Both the position numbers and the translations under genes were made by a program. From the NCBI GenBank assembly GCA_964457945.1, contig CAYWFX010000016.1:1-64000 (forward strand): a stretch of DNA of 64,000 nt, written 5' to 3'. The notes under the pieces were generated by a model, which was not told the DNA's origin, did no database searches, and worked only from the letters and a program-made list of their open reading frames with translations. This DNA comes from PHAA01 sp964457945 (GTDB taxonomy: Bacteria > Bacillota > Syntrophomonadia > Syntrophomonadales > Syntrophomonadaceae). Position 1 is the first letter of the stretch. Every line of letters begins with the position of its first letter. Positions 8,568-16,857 of this stretch are shown here, one piece after another.

Positions 8568-8998
8568 AAATATCATGTGATATCATTAGAGACTTGCTTC
8601 CTCTTTATCATGATAATGTATGCAGCACGGATAGCCGCAAATTGATTGCAGAACACTTAGATAATTGTGAGGAATGTAAAGCTGAATTAAAAAAGTATGA
8701 AGCAGAGATTATAGGAGTAAATAACATGGAAGAAGCCAAATCATTGGGGAAAATCGCTCAAAAATGGAAAAATGACAAAAAAACAGCTTTTTTAAAAGGC
8801 ACAGCTTTGGTTTCAATTATTGGGTGCATTCTCTGCGCTATTGCATATAATGTCAACGGAAGCTATGTAGATGCGGAAGGTTATTTGGTGGAGTCGTTCG
8901 GTTTTATCCCATTGGGATACCTGTTTGCATTTATCGCTTTGGTTTCAGCAATAATCTTAGCATTTATCGCAATTATTAGACACTGTAAAAGGCGTTAA
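8564..8998 (+). CDS. zinc-finger anti-sigma factor, membrane-bound
   Basis: 144 residues from the ATG at 8564 (gaaggagaat upstream), overlapping the sigma stop by four bases. The N-terminus has the zinc anti-sigma motif EHLDNCEECKAEL (H-x3-C-x2-C) after IIRDLLPLYHDNVCS, the usual start of this family. Two hydrophobic stretches (around ALVSIIGCILCAIAY and LGYLFAFIALVSAIILAFIAII) would put it in the membrane. It is inferred to hold the partner sigma factor inactive until a signal arrives. The extracellular sensing part is very short, only the loop between the two segments. Confidence 0.88.
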   Translation: MKISCDIIRDLLPLYHDNVCSTDSRKLIAEHLDNCEECKAELKKYEAEIIGVNNMEEAKSLGKIAQKWKNDKKTAFLKGTALVSIIGCILCAIAYNVNGSYVDAEGYLVESFGFIPLGYLFAFIALVSAIILAFIAIIRHCKRR

Positions 8999-9000
8999 AA

Positions 9001-9200
9001 ATATTTTAATATGATGTAGCCACACAAGGTGAGCACATCGTATTCGGTAATGGCGGTGGGCTGCTTCCGCAGGAAAGCGCTCATATCGGCTATGCGTTTT
9101 TGTAATTCGTCCCTCCCTGCATTTTCCACCTGAGCCTTCTGCTTCTGTTTGCGCAGAGTCTTATCTTTCAGCTGGCGGTACTTAGGCTTGGAATAGGGTT
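9001..9200 (-). pseudogene. remnant resembling C-terminus of a large serine recombinase
   Basis: The reverse strand carries a start-less frame reading KPKYRQLKDKTLRKQKQKAQ, then DELQKRIADMSAFLRKQPTAITEYD. The pattern 'ADMxxFLxxQPTALTEYD' is what I recall before the final helix of Tn4451/ICE-type large serine recombinases. The expected LVRRLIEKV continuation is lost. Just upstream, DFVTAEQIKTLF sits in a different frame. The piece is visibly more GC-rich than its surroundings, suggesting foreign origin. Family assignment is tentative. Confidence 0.4.
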
Positions 9201-9231
9201 TTTATCTGCTCGGCAGTTACAAAATCAGCAG

Positions 9232-9519
9232 TTTGAAAATTTACTTCAGAGAAGATATAGAAAAAGCTAGACAATTATTAAATATTAACTGTTTGACCAG
9301 TTTATTAAAGTTAATAAATGTTAAAAAGAAATACCAGAAGAAAATGCAAATAATCTATTTGAAGGGGCAAAGAAGCAAAAGCTTCAAAACAAAATTAATA
9401 ATACTTCTAAAGTTAAAGCCGAGAGCAATAATTCCACTGGATATAATTTGTCAGGGGCTGAATATTTAACCCTAATGTCCAACTGGTCTGGCCAACAGAG
9501 CGAATCCAGTGCTTATTAA
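9232..9519 (+). pseudogene. decayed gene, family unknown
   Basis: One frame reads KIYFREDIEKARQLLNINC from ~9232. After a frameshift a second runs 9328-9519 as EIPEENANNLFEGAKKQKLQ and ends YNLSGAEYLTLMSNWSGQ..SSAY before TAA. The composition of the second piece is clearly protein-like. No family recognised. Confidence 0.4.
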
Positions 9520-9592
9520 GACAAGTATTTAATATGTTGGTCGAGAATATCTAATATACAATATGTGCATCGTTATGAAGTATATCCCTTTT

Positions 9593-9640
9593 ATGCTCTC
9601 GACACATGTGGAGTGCGTGGTAAGGATATATAAGGGTTAG
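9593..9640 (+). pseudogene. copy D of methyltransferase 3' tail
   Basis: Reads MLSTHVECVVRIYKG to TAG 9638-9640, matching copy B (LSIHVECVVRIYKK) almost exactly at DNA level over CATGTGGAGTGCGTGGTAAG and beyond. It ends earlier than A and B. It is followed within ~110 bases by the next gene. Confidence 0.55.
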
Positions 9641-9751
9641 AAAACGGAGAATAGTACATTTGTAATGAAGAAAATTATGTTTAATACTAATGAACATTGC
9701 ATGCTTTTTCGATATAAAATCATAGCTTCATTTTCAAAGGGGGTTAATGAT

Positions 9752-10426
9752 TTGAAAATAGCATCTGTGGTTCAAACCCAAAACATGAGTACAAGTCCTT
9801 CGGGAATTATGGCAAATAAGGGTTACCCCGACAAAAAAACTGACTTTGCTCAATACTTAAAAACGGTTCCCGAAAAAACTGAGCCTAAGCTACTGGGCAG
9901 CGCTGATGCATTGGGAGCCCAGAAGCTCTTTAAATACGCCCATGGCAATGTTATTTGCGGGAATGATATTCAAAAGGAACTGGATGAAGACCTAGTTAGT
10001 TTTAAAGCTACAATAAATAAAATGTTCAAACAATTAGGCATAGATACCTCCACGCCTGTTGAACTCCAAGTTGACCAGCAGGGTTATGTTCGGGTAACCA
10101 ACAACCACCCGGATAAGGAGAAAATTGAGCAGATGTTTAAAGATAACGAAGATTTGCGAAATACCTATGTCAAAATACAAAGTTTTACAGAGGTATTGGA
10201 GTCAAGTTGCGAAGCTATAGCTTTCCAAGAAGCCTATGCTAAGAATCCACAGGCAGCCGTAGCCCAGTATTCTTACTTGTTTAATGAGGATAAGCATAGC
10301 CCCCGCTTCTACACTTCGTTGACCAATTCAAATGGGGTATGGCGCGTGGATGTGAATCCAATGGAACTTTTCAAGTCCAGGTACCATCCACATTCTTCGG
10401 AATATCCAAGCACTTCACGGGTGTAA
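9752..10426 (+). CDS. uncharacterised protein, probable C-terminal frameshift
   Basis: About 224 residues from a TTG at 9752 with a strong Shine-Dalgarno (aaaggggg); an ATG at 9665 lacks one. No signal peptide or membrane segment; the middle is helical and charged. No family recognised. The last ~19 residues look wrong (SRYHPHSSEYPSTSRV). A -1 shift at the CTTTTC run near 10366 would instead give FQVQVPSTFFGISKHFTGVK, then TVCSACGSEVARVSEKE ending at 10485, a far more natural end with a CxxC pair. The gene is therefore probably frameshifted here or the assembly has a base error. Confidence 0.5.
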   Translation: MKIASVVQTQNMSTSPSGIMANKGYPDKKTDFAQYLKTVPEKTEPKLLGSADALGAQKLFKYAHGNVICGNDIQKELDEDLVSFKATINKMFKQLGIDTSTPVELQVDQQGYVRVTNNHPDKEKIEQMFKDNEDLRNTYVKIQSFTEVLESSCEAIAFQEAYAKNPQAAVAQYSYLFNEDKHSPRFYTSLTNSNGVWRVDVNPMELFKSRYHPHSSEYPSTSRV

Positions 10427-10507
10427 AAGGGACGGTTTGCAGTGCTTGTGGAAGTGAAGTAGCTAGAGTATCAGAGAAAGAATAAATCCAATCAAATAAT
10501 GATTTAA

Positions 10508-10538
10508 GGGCATCTGCTGAGAGGTAGGTGCTTTTTAA
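10508..10538 (+). terminator. repeat-family terminator T5
   Basis: GGCATCTGC-TGAGAG-GTAGGTGC-TTTTTAA, identical to T3 in stem, loop and tail. It lies 22 bases after the alternative (frameshifted) end of the preceding gene, which supports that longer end. Confidence 0.8.
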
Positions 10539-10678
10539 TATGTGAAAATAAATATGGAAGAACAAAATCAGTAACTTTGATGATAAACAATGTATTATCA
10601 TCGGGTTAATAATAGGTCTATAATAAGGGAAGCATTTTACACTGAAAATGATAAAAAGTATCCAGCATTTTTATAGGG

Positions 10679-10864
10679 GTGATAATAATTTTTAGAGATT
10701 TCTTCATTGACGATGTAACAAAGATTTATTCTTTTAATCCGGATTAAAGTACCTATGATTATTCATTATGTGAAGTAGATGACGGGACTCTAGAAAACTT
10801 TGTTAGTTATTTAAAGAGACTAAGTGAGTTGGAAAAGGAAGGTCACTACATACATAGCAATTGA
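10679..10864 (+). pseudogene. decayed gene with in-frame stop
   Basis: From a GTG at 10679 the frame reads IIFRDFFIDDVTKIYSFNPD, stop, then in the same frame STYDYSLCEVDDGTLENFV and YLKRLSELEKEGHYIHSN to TGA 10862-10864. A single nonsense codon splits an otherwise continuous ~60-residue protein. Family unknown. Confidence 0.4.
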
Positions 10865-10962
10865 GAATTGAAACACACCTTATAATTGGAAGAGAGAGTT
10901 TTTGAAGTAAATTAATCTATGCTCCCCAAAGTATAAAGTATTTATAGAATAGGAGAAAACAT

Positions 10963-11520
10963 ATGAATAATAATGATGTAGATAAAATCCAACCACTCCA
11001 CAAGGATCAGCAAAATCACTCGCATAGCTGTAGCGATGATTGCTGCAGCCATAGTCATACATCCAATTTGGAAGGGGACTGCGCTCATTCTCTGGAATCT
11101 CTGACAATTAACAGTAAAGAAAGATCTTTTTTGATGGAGTTTGTGAAGTGCAGCTATTTGCCTGTCAGCCGCTTTATTATGAGCAGCAGTATTGAGGAAG
11201 AGGCTAAGCTTGTGTCTCTTGCACCGGTGTATATAAATGCTATCGATGACAGCATGGAAACTGTGAAGGAGATTAGAACAGTTTTGTGTGAGCTTGAGGA
11301 AAAAGGGTTGATATCTCTGGATTATGATATCCCCCTGCAGGACTATGACTACGCACAGCATACGAAATCTGCTCTTTTTTCATACTTCAAAGAAACGGTT
11401 AATGAGGGGAAGAGAAATCCAAGTTTTCTGTTTGATACAGCAGAAATTGAGCTTGGCAGCATCGCTCTTACCGAATTTGGAGAGAGAGTCTCTGAGAATA
11501 TTGAGAGTTTTGCATATTAG
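10963..11520 (+). CDS. uncharacterised protein with His/Cys-rich N-terminus
   Basis: 185 residues; ATG with aggaga upstream. Residues ~18-43 are rich in His and Cys (HSHSCSDDCCSHSHT), suggesting metal binding. The rest is a helical domain (VKCSYLPVSRFIMSSSIEEE, VKEIRTVLCELEEKGLISLDYDI). Its layout resembles a winged-helix 'level of regulation' domain, with helix then beta wing, but I cannot name the family. There is no signal peptide. A metal-responsive cytoplasmic protein is an inference from composition only. Confidence 0.6.
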   Translation: MNNNDVDKIQPLHKDQQNHSHSCSDDCCSHSHTSNLEGDCAHSLESLTINSKERSFLMEFVKCSYLPVSRFIMSSSIEEEAKLVSLAPVYINAIDDSMETVKEIRTVLCELEEKGLISLDYDIPLQDYDYAQHTKSALFSYFKETVNEGKRNPSFLFDTAEIELGSIALTEFGERVSENIESFAY

Positions 11521-11636
11521 CTGCAGGTTGGACCTCCTTTTTACAACCCCGTACCTTGGCCCGCTAGAAAGTTGAGGTTCCACCGACGACGGACATGCAC
11601 AATCTCTTGGCGCAGATCGATGAAGGAGATATATAA

Positions 11637-12023
11637 ATGATTAAAGCTTATTTAGCAGGGATTTCAACCCAATATGAAGGGGAGGATGTACAAATACAAT
11701 ATTGTATTTATGATGAGCAGGAGCTTATATGCAAAAACTCCGTCATGTTAGAATATCAGAAACCGGCAATTGTAGGACAGATTGCATTATTAACACTCTT
11801 GAATAAAATGAAAAAATATAAAGCCAAAGAGATAATCATTATTGTTAATGATTCAGCTATAAATCAGATCATTAAAGGAACAACAACCACAAAAAATGAA
11901 GATGTTAAGAAGATGGCTAGAAGGATGAAAAAAAAGTTGAGCCAGTTCGAAAATGTTGTTATTAAGGATGTTAGCGGAGATCACGAAGAACTGGTGAAAT
12001 GGAATGATATATTGAAACCTTAA
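11637..12023 (+). CDS. uncharacterised protein with RNase H-like fold pattern
   Basis: 128 residues; ATG with gaaggagatatat upstream. The beta-strand pattern (MIKAYLAGISTQY, VQIQYCIYD), a helix (AIVGQIALLTLLNKMKKYKAKEI) and a strand (IIIIVNDSAINQIIKG) resemble an RNase H-like fold as seen in plant-type RNase HI relatives. The canonical D-E-D-D residues are not convincingly placed, so catalytic activity is doubtful. It sits between the His-rich gene and methyltransferase-tail copy E. Confidence 0.5.
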   Translation: MIKAYLAGISTQYEGEDVQIQYCIYDEQELICKNSVMLEYQKPAIVGQIALLTLLNKMKKYKAKEIIIIVNDSAINQIIKGTTTTKNEDVKKMARRMKKKLSQFENVVIKDVSGDHEELVKWNDILKP

Positions 12024-12040
12024 GACAGCCTATTTAAAGG

Positions 12041-12079
12041 TTCCCCAGTCACGTAGAGTGTGTAGTAAGGAAATTATGA
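12041..12079 (+). pseudogene. copy E of methyltransferase 3' tail
   Basis: Reads FPSHVECVVRKL to TGA 12077-12079. It keeps the FPxxHVExVVR signature although its nucleotides (cacgtagagtgtgtagtaagg) have diverged from copies A-D. It lies 68 bases upstream of the AraC gene and is the most decayed clear copy. Confidence 0.5.
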
Positions 12080-12146
12080 ACGGGTTTCGACTATGCTTGT
12101 AAATAGAGGATAAGCACTTAGTCTAATAAGGCTTTAGGGGATATCT

Positions 12147-12959
12147 ATGAAACAGATAAAAGGAAATGAAATCGAGTTTTTCACAATAAATAATCTGGAT
12201 AACCTTCAATTGGTAAAAGGACGTAGTGTGATAAAAAAATTTCCTCTTCATTTGCATCGTTTATTTTGTATTGGCACGATAGAAAAAGGTAACGCATTAT
12301 TTAAAGATGATAAGAAAGAGATTTTGTTACATGAGGGAGATGTTTTCTTAATAAATGCTGGTGAACCACATACATTACAATCTATTGATGATAATGGATT
12401 TGACCACTTTGTGTTATGCTTGGAGAGGGATTTGAATTTCTATTACAACGAAGAACGTGCAAAAAGTACTAGATTCAAAACCACAATTGTATCCGATGTA
12501 GAGCTTGGAATTAAAATAAGTTCATACTGTGAGCAGATATTACATAATGAATCTGTATTAGATAGAGAATGCATTTTAATGAATCTATTACAGGACATTT
12601 CATGTTTCTGTGATATTGAAGATCGCGAAGAACAGAATTGTAATTGCATTCATCAGGTGTGTAATTATATAAATCAAAACTGTACAGAATTATTTACATT
12701 GTCGGATTTAGCAGATATAGCACACCTGAGTAAATATCATTTTTCAAGATTGTTTAAAACAGAAATCGGCTTGACCCCATATGAATATTTAATACAATTA
12801 AAGATTAAGTGCTCAAAGGAATTGATACTTAAGGGCAATTCACCAATAGAAGTGGCTTTGGAATTGGGATTTGCTGACCAAAGCCACTTTATCAATTTGT
12901 TTAAAAAATACACTGGAGTAACACCTATGAAATTTTTAAAAAGGAATATAATGATTTAA
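12147..12959 (+). CDS. AraC family transcriptional regulator
   Basis: 270 residues. The N-terminal ~150 residues form a cupin-type sensing domain (FPLHLHRLFCIGTIEKGNA, LLHEGDVFLINAGEPHTLQ). The C-terminal ~100 residues are the double helix-turn-helix of AraC/XylS proteins (FTLSDLADIAHLSKYHFSRL, then PIEVALELGFADQSHFINLF and KKYTGVTPMKFLKR). It ends 11 bases before the stop of the convergent cupin gene. Its target is unknown; the importer operon at 13852 is a candidate only by proximity. Confidence 0.92.
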   Translation: MKQIKGNEIEFFTINNLDNLQLVKGRSVIKKFPLHLHRLFCIGTIEKGNALFKDDKKEILLHEGDVFLINAGEPHTLQSIDDNGFDHFVLCLERDLNFYYNEERAKSTRFKTTIVSDVELGIKISSYCEQILHNESVLDRECILMNLLQDISCFCDIEDREEQNCNCIHQVCNYINQNCTELFTLSDLADIAHLSKYHFSRLFKTEIGLTPYEYLIQLKIKCSKELILKGNSPIEVALELGFADQSHFINLFKKYTGVTPMKFLKRNIMI

Positions 12960-12970
12960 GAAAAAAATTG

Positions 12971-13363
12971 CTACATAAGTGCAGGACTATATTTAGCGAG
13001 AATATACATGCCATCGTTACCTGCAGCGATTTTATGAATGGTATCAGCAGGAATTACGGCGACACTTCCAACACTATAAATTATTATCTTGTTTACGAGA
13101 AAACAAGTCCCACTACCTTCAATAACTTCATGAATTTCAAATATTCCCTCATGAGTATGGGTATCAATAGTGCAATTAGGTTCTATTTTCACTATATGAC
13201 AGCTTAAAGCGCCATTTGTATCACTGCCTTGAATTAAGTGTTTTAGATACACCCCGTCATATTTGGGGTGTTTACTCCAGTTGATCTCTGATATCTTTGT
13301 ATCCCTATCAAAAAAACTAAGTGTATTTGTCTCAAAGGAATCAGATATTTTCATTTTATTCAT
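12971..13363 (-). CDS. cupin domain protein
   Basis: 130 residues on the reverse strand, with taggaggt upstream of the ATG at 13363. The cupin motif 1 (THTHEGIFEIHEVIEGSG) and motif 2 (VGSVAVIPADTIHKIAAG) are complete, with the metal-ligand His and Glu residues in place. A small single-domain cupin could be an isomerase, dioxygenase or sensor; the substrate is not visible. It is convergent with the AraC gene. Confidence 0.85.
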   Translation of the reverse strand: MNKMKISDSFETNTLSFFDRDTKISEINWSKHPKYDGVYLKHLIQGSDTNGALSCHIVKIEPNCTIDTHTHEGIFEIHEVIEGSGTCFLVNKIIIYSVGSVAVIPADTIHKIAAGNDGMYILAKYSPALM

Positions 13364-13476
13364 ATTATTACCTCCTATAAATTAACGTTAATTAAACCTT
13401 AGCCTACAGGTGTGCTATTTGATTGTAGGATATTGCTATTTTGATTGATTACAACAACGCTGAATTGATACAATAC

Positions 13477-13506
13477 TTGACCTTTTTTAGATACGTAAAT
13501 TATAAT
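13477..13506 (+). promoter_or_regulatory. probable promoter of importer operon
   Basis: TTGACC, 18-base spacer, TATAAT: a near-consensus sigma-A promoter pointing at the ABC importer, leaving a leader of about 340 bases. Confidence 0.5.
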
Positions 13507-13851
13507 GAAATAGTTAAGTATAATACATAGGGAAAATAACGCTTATGTACCTATGTAGAGCAGAGAATAGTAGAGAACCCGGTGAGACGTTCTCCAGTAA
13601 GGTTCCACCTGGGGAATGAGATGAGATGAGGTGAGATATTGGCATCATATCACGCAGCTAAGACGTAAGTTAGCATATAAATAACTTCTATTAGCTATCA
13701 TATCTTTTACCATACTAATAAAAATATTCCAATAATAATTAAGGTGATATCTGTCCTTAAATTTGGGGCAGGTTTATTATTTATTGGCTTATTATCAACC
13801 TTTTGGCGTTATTGAGCCTTATCTGCAATTTATTGAAAGGGGCAATTATTT
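13507..13851 (+). promoter_or_regulatory. long structured leader of the importer operon
   Basis: No gene. It holds a hairpin GAGAAC-ccggtgagac-GTTCTC at 13573-13594, purine-rich GATGAGATGAGG repeats, and a second imperfect hairpin CTGTCC..GGGCAG at ~13752 followed by a T-rich stretch. Related importers in Firmicutes are often under a tryptophan T-box, but the T-box antiterminator core (AGGGTGGNACCGCG) was not found on this strand. A different cis-acting RNA or a degenerate element is possible. Confidence 0.35.
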
Positions 13852-14826
13852 ATGAAAAAGTTAGCCGTATTGTTACTCGTTTTCATCATGGCATTCAGCA
13901 CATTAAGCGGATGCTCAAGCAAAAGTGAACCCGCCAAGAAAAAAGTCTTTAAAATCGGTATTGTACAGCCCATGGACCATCCGTCCTTGAATCAAATCCG
14001 TGAGACGATTATTTCGGAATTACAAGCACAGGGCATGGGAGATAAAGTTCAAATTATTACCAAAAACGCTAATGGCGATATGAACTTATTGCCGTCTATT
14101 ATGCAAGAGTTTATTAATAGCAATATTGACATGATTGTTCCCATTGCAACCCCTGCTGCTCAGGCCGCACGGGCTTCCACCAAAACTGTGCCGATTGTGT
14201 TTTCTGCAGTAAGTAATCCGGTGCAAGCAGGTCTGGTTACTTCTTTCGAAGAAACCACCGGTAATATAACCGGCGTTTCAAACTCTATTCCAATAGAAGA
14301 TATTTTTAAATTAGCGGGTACAATAACACCCAAGGCAAAAACATTCGGTTTTGTGTATAACAGCAGTGAAATAAATTCCACCAGCGGAATTGCAATAGCC
14401 AAGTCTTATTGCGACAAAAACGGTATTAAATATAAAGAAGCTACCATCACGGGTACTGCCGATTTACAACAAGCTGCATCTTCGTTGGTTGGCCAGGTTA
14501 ACGCTTTCTTTACACCAAATGACAATACGGTCGCTTCAGCCATGGCTACTTATGTTAAAGTGGCAACCGATGCCAAACTTCCTATTTATGCAGGCGCCGA
14601 TTCCATGGTTAAAGATGGAGCGTTGGCAACAGTGGGTATAGACTATACTAAATTGGGAAAACAAACTGCAGCAATGATTGTACGTATTGTTAATGGTCAA
14701 ACCATTAAAGAAAACCATGTTGAGCAGGTTGCAGAATATGCCAATATGATTAATATCAATACGGCCGATAAGTTGGGTATCACCATTTCAGATGAATTAA
14801 AGCAAAAGTTTGTTATTCTTAAGTAA
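13852..14826 (+). CDS. ABC importer substrate-binding lipoprotein (TrpX-like)
   Basis: 324 residues. A lipoprotein signal peptide with lipobox LSGC (lipidated Cys about residue 21) anchors it outside the membrane. The body matches the COG2984 substrate-binding family (KIGIVQPMDHPSLNQIRETI, ANGDMNLLPSIMQEFI, VPIATPAAQAARASTK, GADSMVKDGALATVGIDYT). In Firmicutes these serve tryptophan/tyrosine or other amino-acid-like ligands (TrpXYZ), so the ligand is inferred, not shown. It is first in a three-gene operon with permease and ATPase immediately downstream. Confidence 0.9.
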   Translation: MKKLAVLLLVFIMAFSTLSGCSSKSEPAKKKVFKIGIVQPMDHPSLNQIRETIISELQAQGMGDKVQIITKNANGDMNLLPSIMQEFINSNIDMIVPIATPAAQAARASTKTVPIVFSAVSNPVQAGLVTSFEETTGNITGVSNSIPIEDIFKLAGTITPKAKTFGFVYNSSEINSTSGIAIAKSYCDKNGIKYKEATITGTADLQQAASSLVGQVNAFFTPNDNTVASAMATYVKVATDAKLPIYAGADSMVKDGALATVGIDYTKLGKQTAAMIVRIVNGQTIKENHVEQVAEYANMININTADKLGITISDELKQKFVILK

Positions 14827-14862
14827 ATAGAATTAACTGAACTTATAAGAAAAGGAAATAAT

Positions 14863-15771
14863 ATGACACTATTAATTGGTTCTATACAGCTGGGCTTGCT
14901 ATATGCCATCATGGCATTGGGAATCTATATAACATTTCGCATTTTGAACCTGCCGGACTTGACTGTTGATGGCAGTTTCTCCCTTGGCATGGCTTGTGCT
15001 GCTGTGGTGACTATAAGTGGTCATCCTTTTCTTGCCTTGTTCATTGCTATTTTAGCCGGCGCATTAGCCGGATTGGCAACCGGTTTGTTGCATACCAAAT
15101 TAAGCATACACCCCATATTAGCTGGAATACTGGTTATGACCGGCTTATATACTGTAAACCTTGCAATTATGGGAGGAAAAGGCAATCTATCCGTAGTTGG
15201 CAGCAAGACCGTTTTTTCTATGGTAGAATCCATGGCTGCGGCACCAGGCGGGATGGGGGAGACCCTTCTCGCCTTGTCCATATGCATAATCGTAATAGCT
15301 ATTTTGGCCATATCTTTTAAAACAAGATTTGGCCTTGCCATTCGCGCCACAGGGGATAATGAGGACATGGTTCGTTTATCCTCAATAAATGCCAACGTTT
15401 CGAAATGTATAGCCTTATCAACTGGTAATGCCTGTGTAGCTTTATCCGGTGCTTTAATCTGTCAATACCAGATGTTTTCTGATGTAGGCTCCGGAAGCGG
15501 TATGGTCATCATTGGCCTGGCATCAGTTATTATTGGTGAAACTGTATTTGGCAGACGATCTGTTACCATCGGCTTGGTTTCCGCAGCATTTGGTTCTATC
15601 CTGTACAGAATAATCCTGGCATTTGCTCTGAAAATAGACATGTTCCCTGCATATGCATTGAAACTGATTTCTGCAGTCATTGTAATAATTGCTCTTTCCG
15701 GGCCTTCCATAAAAGCAATCATTGAGCAGAATAAGATCAGAAGGGAGGTAAACAACCATTTAAATAAATAG
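14863..15771 (+). CDS. ABC importer permease (TrpY-like)
   Basis: 302 residues with eight or nine membrane segments. It belongs to the COG4120 permease family, close to the branched-chain LivH/M fold: LLYAIMALGIYITFRILNLP at the start, DLTVDGSFSLGMA, and a cytoplasmic coupling region about residues 155-180 (KTRFGLAIRATGDNEDMVR) that contacts the ATPase. It starts 36 bases after the binding protein and ends four bases before the ATPase gene region. Confidence 0.9.
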   Translation: MTLLIGSIQLGLLYAIMALGIYITFRILNLPDLTVDGSFSLGMACAAVVTISGHPFLALFIAILAGALAGLATGLLHTKLSIHPILAGILVMTGLYTVNLAIMGGKGNLSVVGSKTVFSMVESMAAAPGGMGETLLALSICIIVIAILAISFKTRFGLAIRATGDNEDMVRLSSINANVSKCIALSTGNACVALSGALICQYQMFSDVGSGSGMVIIGLASVIIGETVFGRRSVTIGLVSAAFGSILYRIILAFALKIDMFPAYALKLISAVIVIIALSGPSIKAIIEQNKIRREVNNHLNK

Positions 15772-15783
15772 GTTGTGAATAAT

Positions 15784-16575
15784 ATGTTGGATTTAATAAA
15801 TGTCAGCAAAACTTTTTATGCTGGAACTGTAAATGAAAGAAAGGCTTTAAATTCAATAAACCTCCACTTGGATCCGGGAGACTTTGTAACGATAATAGGT
15901 TCAAATGGTGCCGGAAAGTCCTCGGTATTTAATGCCATCGCCGGCGCATTCTATATTGATAGTGGTGCCATTCTTTTGGATAATAAGAATATTTCTATGA
16001 CGGCGGACTATAAAAGGGCCTATGACATCGGCAGGCTTATGCAGGACCCCATGAAAGGCACTGCACCTTCTTTGACTATTGAGGAGAATCTGGCCCTTGC
16101 TTACAGCAGAAAAGCCCACAAAAGCCTTTTCGCATTAAACAAGAGGGATTCGGAATACTTTAGAGAATTATTAACCCGCCTTGATTTAGGTTTGGAAAGC
16201 CGCATGAAAACAAAGGTTGGCAATTTGTCTGGAGGTCAAAGGCAAGCTGTTACCCTGCTTATGTGCACTATTTCTTTACCGAAGCTGTTACTTTTAGACG
16301 AGCATACGGCCGCCCTTGATCCTGCGACAGCCCTAAAAATATTAAAAATAACAACAGATATTGTTGCCGAATCAAGAATAACAACAATGATGATCACCCA
16401 CGATATTAAAGACGCCCTCGCTCTTGGCAATCGTACGATAATGATGGATGAGGGTGAAATTATTTTGGATATCAAAGGTGAGGAGCGGAGCAAGATGACC
16501 ATAGAAGAATTATTAACGTACTACTCCAAGGAAAGAAAAAAGCAACTGACCGACGATAGGATTTTATTAGCTTAA
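15784..16575 (+). CDS. ABC importer ATPase (TrpZ-like)
   Basis: 263 residues from the ATG at 15784 (MLDLINVSKTF, the usual family start; a GTG at 15775 is an alternative). Walker A is GSNGAGKSS, the signature is LSGGQRQAV, and Walker B is LLLLDEHTAALDP, where DEHTAALD instead of DEPTSALD is typical of this COG1101 subgroup. The switch His lies in MMITHDIKDAL. It powers uptake by the preceding two proteins. A large REP-like palindrome follows the stop directly and may end transcription. Confidence 0.9.
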   Translation: MLDLINVSKTFYAGTVNERKALNSINLHLDPGDFVTIIGSNGAGKSSVFNAIAGAFYIDSGAILLDNKNISMTADYKRAYDIGRLMQDPMKGTAPSLTIEENLALAYSRKAHKSLFALNKRDSEYFRELLTRLDLGLESRMKTKVGNLSGGQRQAVTLLMCTISLPKLLLLDEHTAALDPATALKILKITTDIVAESRITTMMITHDIKDALALGNRTIMMDEGEIILDIKGEERSKMTIEELLTYYSKERKKQLTDDRILLA

Positions 16576-16580
16576 CTTTT

Positions 16581-16649
16581 GAGGTGTGACAAGGGGACGG
16601 GGCTGGTAACGACAAGAATGTTGTCACATCCGTCCCCTTGTCACATCTC
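16581..16649. repeat. REP-type palindrome
   Basis: Twenty-base arms gaggtgtgacaaggggacgg and ccgtccccttgtcacatctc match at 19 of 20 positions around a 29-base centre. Such GTGACA-GGGGACGG palindromes are dispersed REP elements in many Clostridia, mobilised by IS200-like RAYT transposases (none is in this window). It sits six bases after an operon end and can fold into a very stable hairpin. Confidence 0.75.
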
Positions 16650-16857
16650 ATCCGAATTCCAGAACTCTATGGCGCCTTTTAAATCTTGGCAATCCAGGGT
16701 TATCATACAATTCTCGCATGTCAACAATGGTTTACTTAGGGGGCGAACCGGCCAATATGCCATTTATATAGGTAGGGAATGTTATCCTGCTCGTCTACTA
16801 TCCTTACCGTTCCCACTGTACCTTTCCAATGTCTCATCAAGATCTCAGATTAATGTA

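Noticed and set aside
1728..12079. Integron attC sites as explanation of the cassette-like array
   Set aside because: No RYYYAAC/GTTRRRY core pairs or attC-like folded sites were seen between genes, and no integron integrase; the methyltransferase tails explain the repeats better.
13585..13615. T-box-like sequence (aggttccacct, reverse complement AGGTGGAACC)
   Set aside because: It is on the wrong strand for the importer, too short, and lacks the GGGTGGNACCGCG core and specifier stems.
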